Below, piece by piece: positions 57,893-64,000 of a stretch of 64,000 nucleotides of DNA. The stretch covers positions 1,612,001-1,676,000 of the forward strand of contig NZ_JANHDH010000001.1 in NCBI RefSeq assembly GCF_026616195.1. The letters are read 5' to 3'. The stretch is from Haloarchaeobius amylolyticus. Lineage in GTDB: Archaea; Halobacteriota; Halobacteria; Halobacteriales; Natrialbaceae. Under the pieces are notes generated by a model that saw only the letters and a list, made by a program, of their open reading frames with translations, ran no database searches and was not told the origin of the DNA. Made by a program: the position numbers and the translations under genes. Each line of letters begins with the position of its first letter. Position 1 is the first letter of the stretch.

Positions 57893-59128
57893 CTATCCCG
57901 TGAGCGTCCCGACGCCGATGAGTCGCCAGCGAGCGCCGACGCGGCGGTTGATGGCGATCTTCGCGCCCTCGTCCGCACAGACCGGGCGCTTGAGGTTGAC
58001 CTCGCACTCGCCGCTCCGGGCGGACGTGACTGCACCGACCGTGGTGGCCGTGCCGACCGTGAGCATCAGCGGCTCGCCGGTGCTGATCTCCTCGACCTCC
58101 TCCATGTCCTCGCCGACGACGCGGTCGAGCAGGTCGACCGACATCGTGAACGACTCCCACGTCGGCGGGAGCGACCCCGGCGGACCGGCAATCTGGCCGG
58201 CGAGGGCGTCACCCTTCGTGTAGGAGGGGTCGAGTCCGGTCCCGACACCCAGCAGGCCGCCCGGCGAGGCTTCCTCGACGGACTGGCCGCCGGCCTGGAT
58301 GGACCGGATGGACGTCGTGATGGGCTGGTACTCGGTCTGGCCGCCCTCCTCGACCTCGCGGCCGGGGCGGACCTCGAGGTCGTCCTCGGGGCGAAGGCGA
58401 CCCTGCACGAGCGAGCCACCGATGACGCCGCCCATGAGGTTCTCCCAGGTCGTGCCGGGACGGTTGATGTCGAACGAGCGCGCCACGTGCAGTCGCGCGT
58501 CCGCGTCGGGGTCGCGGTCCGGCGTCGGGATGCGCTGCTCGATGGCGTCCATCAGCACGTCCATGTTGACGTTCTGGCCGGCGCTGACCGGGATGACCGG
58601 GGCGTCCTCGGCGACGGTGCCCTCGACGAACTCCTGGATCTGCTGGTAGTTCGCGCGGGCCTGCTCCGCGTCGACGAGGTCGACCTTGTTCTGGGCGATG
58701 ACGATGTTGTCGATGCCGATGATGTCGAGCGCCATCAGGTGCTCTTCCGTCTGGGCCTGCGGGACGTCCTCGGTCGCGCTCACGACGAGGACGGCGCCGT
58801 CCATGATGGCCGCACCCGAGAGCATCGTCGCCATCAGCGTCTCGTGACCGGGCGCGTCGACGAACGAGACCGTCCGGACGACCTCCGTCTCGGTGCCGTG
58901 GTCCGAACACGTGTCTTCGACGGTGTAACATTCGGGCTCGTCACAGTCCGGACACCGCCGGAAGGTGGCGTCGGCGTAGCCGAGGCGGATGGAGATACCA
59001 CGCTTCATCTCCTCGGAGTGCTGGTCCGTCCACTCGCCACTCAGGGCCTGCACGAGCGTGGTCTTCCCGTGGTCGACGTGACCGACGAGGCCGATGTTCA
59101 CCTCCGGTTGTTGGTGGTTTCCTGCCAT
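57893..59128 (-). CDS. eif2g: Translation initiation factor aIF2 subunit gamma
   Basis: A 411-residue GTPase: G1 GHVDHGKTT, zinc knuckle [19 protein letters not shown]3 DAPGH, G4 AQNKVDLVD, then domains II and III ([14 protein letters not shown] near the end). It brings initiator Met-tRNA to the small subunit. The first gene of the conserved operon; a possible TATA-like GTTTATCAG on the minus strand lies about 40 bases upstream (59165-59175). Confidence 0.97.
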   Translation of the reverse strand: MAGNHQQPEVNIGLVGHVDHGKTTLVQALSGEWTDQHSEEMKRGISIRLGYADATFRRCPDCDEPECYTVEDTCSDHGTETEVVRTVSFVDAPGHETLMATMLSGAAIMDGAVLVVSATEDVPQAQTEEHLMALDIIGIDNIVIAQNKVDLVDAEQARANYQQIQEFVEGTVAEDAPVIPVSAGQNVNMDVLMDAIEQRIPTPDRDPDADARLHVARSFDINRPGTTWENLMGGVIGGSLVQGRLRPEDDLEVRPGREVEEGGQTEYQPITTSIRSIQAGGQSVEEASPGGLLGVGTGLDPSYTKGDALAGQIAGPPGSLPPTWESFTMSVDLLDRVVGEDMEEVEEISTGEPLMLTVGTATTVGAVTSARSGECEVNLKRPVCADEGAKIAINRRVGARWRLIGVGTLTG

Positions 59129-59219
59129 ATCGAGAGTAATCTTGGCTACGACTACCCCTGTGCGCCTGATAAACCCACCGTTCTCGCGCGCGGAGGGGCC
59201 CGTCGCCGGAGGTTCACAC

Positions 59220-61064
59220 TCAGCCCAGTGGCGGCCAGAGGACCCCGATGCCGAGTGTCGTCACGACGAGCAACACGAGTTGCAGGGGTCCCCCGACCCG
59301 CAGGTAGTCCGTGAACCGGTAGCCCCCCGGCCCGTACACCATCAGGTTCGTCTGGTACCCGATGGGTGTCATGAAGGCGGTCGACCCGGCGAAGGTACAC
59401 GCCAGGACGAACGAGAAGGGGTCCACGGTCCCCGGCAGTTGCTGGGCCGTCCCGACCGCGACGGGCACCATCAACGCGACGCTCGCGACCGGCGTGATGA
59501 CGTTCGCCAGCAGGCTCGTGAGCAGGTAGAACAGCGCGACCAGCCCGAGCACCGGCACCGCCGAGGCCGCGACCGACACCACGAGGTCGGCGATGTACTC
59601 GGCCGCCCCGGTCGCCTGGAGCGCGGTCGACAGCGGGAGGATACCCGCCAGCAGGAAGATGACGTCCCACGAGACGGCGTCGTAGGCCTCGCTCGTGTCG
59701 AGGCAATCGGTGACGACCATCGCGACCACGCCCGCCAGCGCCGTGATGACGATGGGGAACCGGGTGAACGCGGCGGCCAGCACGACGCCGAGCATGATGC
59801 TGACCGCCAGTGGCGTCCTGGCACTGAGCTCGGGCGCGTCGGCCGGGCCGTCGTCCGTCGCCATCCGGGTGATGACGAGTTCGCCGTCGGCCTCCAGCAG
59901 GGGGACGGCCTCGGTGCGGCAGTACAGCAACAGCGTGTCACCGGCCTCGAGGGTCGTATCGGCGAGTTCCTCGTGGATGACGGAGCTTCCGCGCCTGATT
60001 GCCATCACGCTCGCGTCGAACCGTTCCCGGAAGCTGAGTTCCCGGAGCGTCTCGCCGGCGAACGCGGCACTCGGTGGCAACACCACCTCGACGAGTTCGC
60101 CGCGGATCCAGGGCGCGCTCAGGCTGTCGCCCGTGACCTCCTCGCGGGGGAGCTGGCGGAGGTCGTACTCCTCGGCGAACCGGTTGATCTCCTGGAGGTT
60201 CGCCCGGAGCGTCAGCACGTCGCCCGGCAGTATCTCGCGGTCGGTCTTCGGCGCGATGAACACCTCGTCCTCGCGGATGAGCTGGAGGGCGTCGAGGTCC
60301 CGCCCGAGTTCGCGGAAGGCGTCGTCGAGGCGCTGGCCCGCCAGCCCCGAGGTCTCGCGGACCCGGACCTGCGCGAGGTAGTCGCTGACCTCGTAGGTGT
60401 CGGTGATGTCGAGGACGGCCTCGATGCGCTCGGGGATGAGCCGCGGCGCGACCGTCAGCAGGTAGACGCTCCCGACGAGCAACACCACGAGCCCGAGCGG
60501 AGTGAACTCGAACATCCCGATGCCGGTACGCCCCGCGATGAGGTCGCCCGCGAGGTCCGAGGCGACGATGTTCGTCGCGGTCCCGATGAGCGTCAGCGTG
60601 CCGCCGAGCATCGCCGCGTAGGAGAGTGGCAACAGCAGTTTCGACGGCGAGAGGTGGCTGTCCTCGGCGAGGTCGGTTATCATCGGGATGAAGACGGCGA
60701 CGACCGGCGTGTTGTTCACGATGCCGGCCAGCGGCCCCGTCGTCCCGACCGTCGCCGCGAGCACCCGCTTCTCGTCGCCGTGGGTCAGCCGGGCGAGGTA
60801 CACCCCGAGCAGGTCGACCACGCCGGTCCGCTGGACGCCCTCGCTGAGCATGTACATCGCCATGATGGTGATGGTGGCCGAGCTGGCGAACCCGAGGATG
60901 GCCGTGTCCGCGGCGACCTCGGTCCACGGTTCGAGGACGACGAGCGAGACGAGGACCCCCAGTGCCGTCACGTCGGGCGAGACCACCTCGGAGACGAACA
61001 GCACCAGCGTCACGAGGGTGACGGCGAACACCACGAGCATCTCGGTGGTGGGCGGGGGGACCAT
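59220..61064 (-). CDS. SLC13-type permease with two TrkA_C domains
   Basis: A 614-residue membrane protein: N-terminal transport half (about 5-215, with [22 protein letters not shown]), two TrkA_C (RCK-C) domains in the middle (about 225-395), and a C-terminal transport half ending [27 protein letters not shown]-type motifs ([12 protein letters not shown]) place it among DASS/SLC13 transporters, which take up dicarboxylates, sulfate or phosphate. The bound TrkA_C domains suggest nucleotide or ligand gating. The ATG at 61064 ([10 protein letters not shown]) is preferred. Confidence 0.88.
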   Translation of the reverse strand: MVPPPTTEMLVVFAVTLVTLVLFVSEVVSPDVTALGVLVSLVVLEPWTEVAADTAILGFASSATITIMAMYMLSEGVQRTGVVDLLGVYLARLTHGDEKRVLAATVGTTGPLAGIVNNTPVVAVFIPMITDLAEDSHLSPSKLLLPLSYAAMLGGTLTLIGTATNIVASDLAGDLIAGRTGIGMFEFTPLGLVVLLVGSVYLLTVAPRLIPERIEAVLDITDTYEVSDYLAQVRVRETSGLAGQRLDDAFRELGRDLDALQLIREDEVFIAPKTDREILPGDVLTLRANLQEINRFAEEYDLRQLPREEVTGDSLSAPWIRGELVEVVLPPSAAFAGETLRELSFRERFDASVMAIRRGSSVIHEELADTTLEAGDTLLLYCRTEAVPLLEADGELVITRMATDDGPADAPELSARTPLAVSIMLGVVLAAAFTRFPIVITALAGVVAMVVTDCLDTSEAYDAVSWDVIFLLAGILPLSTALQATGAAEYIADLVVSVAASAVPVLGLVALFYLLTSLLANVITPVASVALMVPVAVGTAQQLPGTVDPFSFVLACTFAGSTAFMTPIGYQTNLMVYGPGGYRFTDYLRVGGPLQLVLLVVTTLGIGVLWPPLG

Positions 61065-61087
61065 AGGTCGCCGTACTCGCGTCTCCG

Positions 61088-61097
61088 AAAAATAACT
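61088..61097 (-). promoter_or_regulatory. TATA-like element of the SLC13-type gene
   Basis: AAAATAACTA on the plus strand reads TAGTTATTTT on the minus strand, 24-33 bases before the ATG at 61064. Confidence 0.5.
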
Positions 61098-61143
61098 ACC
61101 CACGTACCGTATCAGTTCTCTTACCAAAACTCGTTTCAGCGAA

Positions 61144-61174
61144 CTACTTTATCACAGTAGCGAGATACGTCTCG
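61144..61174 (+). promoter_or_regulatory. Promoter and inverted repeat of the ArsR-like gene
   Basis: TACTTTATCA lies 21-32 bases before the ATG at 61176. CGAGA-TACG-TCTCG at 61161-61174 is a perfect 5-base-arm repeat between the TATA box and the start codon, suited to autorepression. Confidence 0.5.
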
Positions 61175-61175
61175 T

Positions 61176-62060
61176 ATGAGCAAGGCGAGCATCACCGACT
61201 GCGAGGACTGCGTCGAGCCCGCAGAGGCCTTCTCGGTGATCGGCAACGAGACGCGCCTGTCCATCCTCGAAGCGCTGTGGCGGACCCCGGAGCGGCCCGT
61301 CCGGTTCTCCCGACTGCACGACGCGGTCGGGATGCGCGACTCCGCACAGTTCAACTACCACCTCCAGCAGCTGCTCGGCCAGTTCGTCGTCCAGACCGAC
61401 GACGGCTACGACCTCCGGTACGCCGGCGAGAAGGTCGTCCGGGCGCTGCTCGCCGGCGAGTTCACCGAGGACCCGTACTGGGACCCCTTCGAGATAGACG
61501 GGACCTGCGTCAGCTGCGGGACCACCCTCGTCGCCGAGTACGCGAACGAGAACATCAGCATCGAGTGCCCCGACTGCGGCCACGCCCACGGCGAGTACCC
61601 CTTCCCGCCGGGCGGCCTCAAGGACCGGACGAAAGAGGAGGTGATGCAGGCCTTCGACGAGCGCGTCCGGCACCTCCACTGCCTCGCCGCCGACGGCGTC
61701 TGTCCCGAGTGTGCGGGCCGGATGGAGAGCGAGATCGAACGCGGCGGCGACTGCTGCATCGGCCTCGACCTCCGCGTCGAGCACACCTGCCAGCAGTGTG
61801 GCCACTCGCTGTGCTCGGCGTTCGGCCTCCTCCTGCTCGACCAGTCCGACGCCGTCACCTTCCACCGCGACCACGGCATCGACCTGAACGACACCCCCTA
61901 CTGGGACCTGCCGTGGTGCGTGAGCGACCACTCCAACGAGGTGGTCTCCGAGGACCCGTGGGAGGTCGTCGTCTCGGTGACGCTCGACGACGAGACGCTG
62001 CAGGTCACCTTCGACGAGTCCCTCGACGCGACGCGGGTCCAGCGCCAGCGCGAGCGGTAA
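61176..62060 (+). CDS. ArsR-like winged-helix regulator with zinc ribbons (DUF7351-like)
   Basis: A 294-residue protein. Residues 15-90 are a winged HTH (AFSVIGNETRLSILEALWRTPERPVRFSRLHDAVG, FNYHLQQLLGQFV). Then two zinc ribbons: CVSCGTTL ... CPDCGHAHGEYPFPPGG and CPECAGRM ... CQQCGHSLCSAFG. The C-terminal part (about 225-294) contains DPWEVVVSVTLDDETLQVTFDESL. I associate this arrangement with the haloarchaeal DUF7351 family. Likely a transcription regulator; its promoter carries an inverted repeat. The ligand is unknown. Confidence 0.82.
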   Translation: MSKASITDCEDCVEPAEAFSVIGNETRLSILEALWRTPERPVRFSRLHDAVGMRDSAQFNYHLQQLLGQFVVQTDDGYDLRYAGEKVVRALLAGEFTEDPYWDPFEIDGTCVSCGTTLVAEYANENISIECPDCGHAHGEYPFPPGGLKDRTKEEVMQAFDERVRHLHCLAADGVCPECAGRMESEIERGGDCCIGLDLRVEHTCQQCGHSLCSAFGLLLLDQSDAVTFHRDHGIDLNDTPYWDLPWCVSDHSNEVVSEDPWEVVVSVTLDDETLQVTFDESLDATRVQRQRER

Positions 62061-62157
62061 CCCGGACAGGGCGACGGGCCCCGTCCCGGTTCCCTCACGG
62101 AGAAACGAATTCTCGGCGTGAATCAGCACTTTGCTCGTCCGCGACCTAGAGAGTGAC

Positions 62158-62406
62158 ATGCGTCGCACTGTCACGAGTCTGAAAGCCGCCATCTCCCGGC
62201 GGCGGTCGCGCCGGACCGACCCCATCGACCTGGCCAACGTCGCGGTACTGGCCGTGCTGGTACTCGCCGGCACGTTGATGATGCTGGTGTGGCTCATCCC
62301 GCGCTTCGGCCTCCTGTTCGCCATCGTGGCCTGGGTCGCCGTCCTCGGGCTCGCCATCGGCCTGCCGATCCTCGCCGTCCAGTACTTCGGCGAGGCCATC
62401 GACTGA
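62158..62406 (+). CDS. Small two-helix membrane protein A of a tandem pair
   Basis: An 82-residue protein with a basic start (ISRRRSRRTDPID) and two helices (about 27-49 and 51-70), ending GLPILAVQYFGEAID. The last residues match those of the next gene (VQAIGEAL), so the two are diverged paralogues. The ATG at 62158 is preferred to an upstream TTG. Function unknown. Confidence 0.6.
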   Translation: MRRTVTSLKAAISRRRSRRTDPIDLANVAVLAVLVLAGTLMMLVWLIPRFGLLFAIVAWVAVLGLAIGLPILAVQYFGEAID

Positions 62407-62423
62407 CTGAAACGGATTTCAGT
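62406..62423 (+). terminator. Stem-loop directly after small membrane gene A
   Basis: ACTGAAA-CGGA-TTTCAGT has 7-base perfect arms and a 4-base loop and begins at the last base of the stop codon. It may end or stabilise the mRNA. No T-tract follows. Confidence 0.4.
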
Positions 62424-62486
62424 CCGACGGGTTACAGAAATGTAATTCAGATTACCTATTTGTGGTCGGGGTGCTACGTTCAGTCG

Positions 62487-62732
62487 ATGATGAACGAGAA
62501 CTCACACCGGAACCGCATCGCACCCTCGAACGACCTCTCGCTGGCCGCCGTGGCCGGGAAGAGCGCCCTGGCTGTCGCCGCCGTCCTGCTGGCGGTCGGC
62601 GTCGTCTTCGCGGCCCTCGCGGCCGTCCCGGCGCTGGCGCTCCCACTCGGCATCGCGGTCTGGGTCGCCCTCATCGGCGGCCTCGTCGCGCTGCCGGTGT
62701 TCGCGGTCCAGGCCATCGGCGAGGCGCTATAA
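62487..62732 (+). CDS. Small two-helix membrane protein B of a tandem pair
   Basis: An 81-residue protein, MMNENSHRNRIAPSNDLSL..., with two helices (about 21-45 and 48-75). The ending VALPVFAVQAIGEAL parallels the end of the previous gene (IGLPILAVQYFGEAID). An AT-rich ATTACCTATT at 62451-62460 lies 27-36 bases upstream, preceded by the inverted repeat GTAAT-TCAG-ATTAC (62442-62455). Function unknown. Confidence 0.6.
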   Translation: MMNENSHRNRIAPSNDLSLAAVAGKSALAVAAVLLAVGVVFAALAAVPALALPLGIAVWVALIGGLVALPVFAVQAIGEAL

Positions 62733-62812
62733 GCAGCGACACACGACCACCCCGGCTGTTCTCTCCCCGTCTCGGCGCGAGGTTTTAGGCCACGGCCACC
62801 CGAGCGAGTGAC

Positions 62813-63784
62813 GTGCGCGAATTCGGGTTCGAACTCCACCTCTGTGCGTTCCTCGAACGCGAGCGAGACGCCGTCCTCGCCCGCCAGCTCGGCGGCGGCG
62901 TCCACGGCAGCAGGCGCGTCCTCGACGTGGTCTGCGTCGAACCCGGGCCGGCCTTCGACGACCGCGCGGCCATCACCGCCGAGCGCATCCCCGCCCTCGC
63001 CATCGAGAGCGACATCGGCCCCGGCAGGGCACGGTACTACCGCGACGGGTTCGACTGCCGCCCCGACCGGGCGCGCCACGTCGTGGAGTGGGCGACCGAC
63101 ATCGGGTTCTTCGAGACGGAACGTCGCAACGGCCGGGACTACGTCCGCCAGACCTGCCGCTACCCGGACGACTGGTTCGGGCGCATCACGGCCATCGAGA
63201 ACAAGCCCGACCTCGGCGCGCCCGGCGACCTGGAGACGCAGCTCCGCAAGGACGTGCGCCTCGGGCTGGTCGACGAGGTGGTGCTCGCGACCGAGAGCCA
63301 CGTCACGGGCGCGCACCTCAACCGGATTCCGGAGGCGGTCGGCGTGTGGCGCTTCGACCCCGAGACGCTCTCGCGCGAGGTGGTCCGCGAGCCGACGGCG
63401 CTGGAGCCGGGCGAGCACGGCGTCGAGCTACTGGACGAGCACGCGGGCTGGACCGAGGTCCGCATCGCCGACCCCGGGCAGAAGGCGCGGGCGCGCCGCC
63501 GGCTCGCCGAGCGCGCCTACGGCAAGGGCTGGCGGAGCTACGACTTCCCGGGCTGTGCCGCGGCCGCGGAGACGACCGTCGCCGGCGGTGGCGGCGTCCC
63601 CTACTGCGAGTGGAAGGGCCGGGTCGTCGACCCCGGGAACGAGTGCGGGCCGGACTGTCCCGGGTACGAGGCGGCGGACCCGCCGGTCGTCGACGGGGAG
63701 GCAGAGCGCGACCGGCGGACGCCCTGGGTCGCCGACCCCGAGGGGCAGGCGCGGCGACAGTCGGGACTCGACCGGTTCACGTAG
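62813..63784 (+). CDS. DUF5787-like protein, possible nuclease
   Basis: A 323-residue protein starting at GTG 62813 (MREFGFELHLCAFLERE). Blocks include RRVLDVVCVEPGPAFDDR, IPALAIESDIGPGRARY, RITAIENKPDLGAPGDLETQLRKDVRLGLVDEVVLATES and GWRSYDFPGC. IENKPDL with a downstream Lys resembles the (D/E)xK catalytic core of restriction-like nucleases, preceded by an acidic block, and a C-terminal Cys set (CEWKG, CGPDCPGY) may bind zinc. From memory it matches the haloarchaeal DUF5787 family. The nuclease assignment is inference. Confidence 0.7.
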   Translation: MREFGFELHLCAFLERERDAVLARQLGGGVHGSRRVLDVVCVEPGPAFDDRAAITAERIPALAIESDIGPGRARYYRDGFDCRPDRARHVVEWATDIGFFETERRNGRDYVRQTCRYPDDWFGRITAIENKPDLGAPGDLETQLRKDVRLGLVDEVVLATESHVTGAHLNRIPEAVGVWRFDPETLSREVVREPTALEPGEHGVELLDEHAGWTEVRIADPGQKARARRRLAERAYGKGWRSYDFPGCAAAAETTVAGGGGVPYCEWKGRVVDPGNECGPDCPGYEAADPPVVDGEAERDRRTPWVADPEGQARRQSGLDRFT

Positions 63785-63900
63785 GGCGAACAGACGACGA
63801 TGGCGGGGTGGCGCGAACGGGGTCGCCGTGCAACCGCGGACCCGTCCGCGTCGATGAATCAGGGCACACCGCGCATGGCCGCGGCCTCGTACTTGAACCG

Positions 63901-64000
63901 TCAGTCGAGTCGTGCGTCGACCAGCGTGCTCGCGACCCGGACCGCGTTCTCCAGCCCCAGTTCGAATCCGACCTCGAAGTCCTCGTCCGCGAGGCTGTCT
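63901..64000 (-). CDS. 3' end of a gene running off the window
   Basis: The minus strand reads ...DSLADEDFEVGFELGLENAVRVASTLVDARLD and stops at 63901. Codon use and acidic composition are coding-like, but only 32 residues are visible. The product cannot be named. Confidence 0.5.
   Translation of the reverse strand, partial: DSLADEDFEVGFELGLENAVRVASTLVDARLD

Noticed and set aside
1-64000. Insertion sequences, integrases or phage genes
   Set aside because: No transposase, integrase or structural phage motifs were seen in any frame, and base composition is even across the genes.

Overview
This window comes from a haloarchaeon (class Halobacteria); the genus cannot be fixed from the sequence alone. 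The evidence is very high GC, strongly acidic proteins, twin-arginine lipoproteins with an Ala-Gly-Cys lipobox, AT-rich TATA elements about 25-32 bases before many start codons (leaderless transcripts), haloarchaeal HTH_10 (Bat-like) regulators, and an archaeal information-processing operon (aIF2 gamma, Rpo7, Spt4, S24e, S27ae, Kae1-Bud32).

Layout. 1-10 kb: the 3' part of a PitA-type heme protein, an aldo/keto reductase, then a sugar module (GH32 fructosidase with an amidotransferase-like N-terminus, convergent GH68 fructosyltransferase, hexapeptide acetyltransferase, PQQ-type sugar dehydrogenase lipoprotein) and an arylsulfotransferase-like propeller. 10-15 kb: small hypothetical genes, a cupin, tRNA-Gly(CCC) flanked by tRNA-derived repeats, nadE, a zinc-finger membrane protein, an enoyl-CoA hydratase and tRNA-Thr(GGT). 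15.7-20 kb: a translationally coupled signalling operon, KaiC-like double ATPase plus two histidine kinases. 20-24 kb: a large Tat-exported multidomain GH97 alpha-glucosidase. 24-27.7 kb: lipoproteins, an epimerase and a DEDD exonuclease.

27.7-35.5 kb: one seven-gene leftward operon joins a complete Liv-type ABC importer (livJHMGF) to a LutC and a LutB-LutA fusion, behind a palindrome that overlaps its TATA box. 35.7-41.4 kb: a TrkA-type K+ regulator, a DapA-family aldolase, and a tungstate/molybdate importer (wtpABC) divergent from a ModE-like TOBE regulator. 41.4-50.3 kb: a PQQ-propeller lipoprotein with a coupled membrane protein, a 33-codon ORF overlapping a PIN-like gene, an HTH_10 regulator, a GCS2-family ligase, a GNAT/zinc-ribbon protein, an SDR and the ITPase.

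51-53 kb: a nuoCD gene without any other complex I gene nearby, divergent from an HTH_10 regulator with a perfect inverted repeat between them. 53-59 kb: a DUF211/VIT-like pair and the conserved translation/transcription/t6A operon. 59-64 kb: an SLC13-type permease, an ArsR-like zinc-ribbon regulator, two small paralogous membrane proteins and a DUF5787-like protein; a partial gene runs off the right end.

No rRNA, CRISPR array, transposase or integrase was found. The least conventional items are the tandem 60-bp repeats beside tRNA-Gly, each of which can fold into a hairpin carrying the two ends of the tRNA acceptor stem, the Liv-Lut operon, the solitary nuoCD with its own regulator, and several perfect palindromes placed over or next to TATA boxes.
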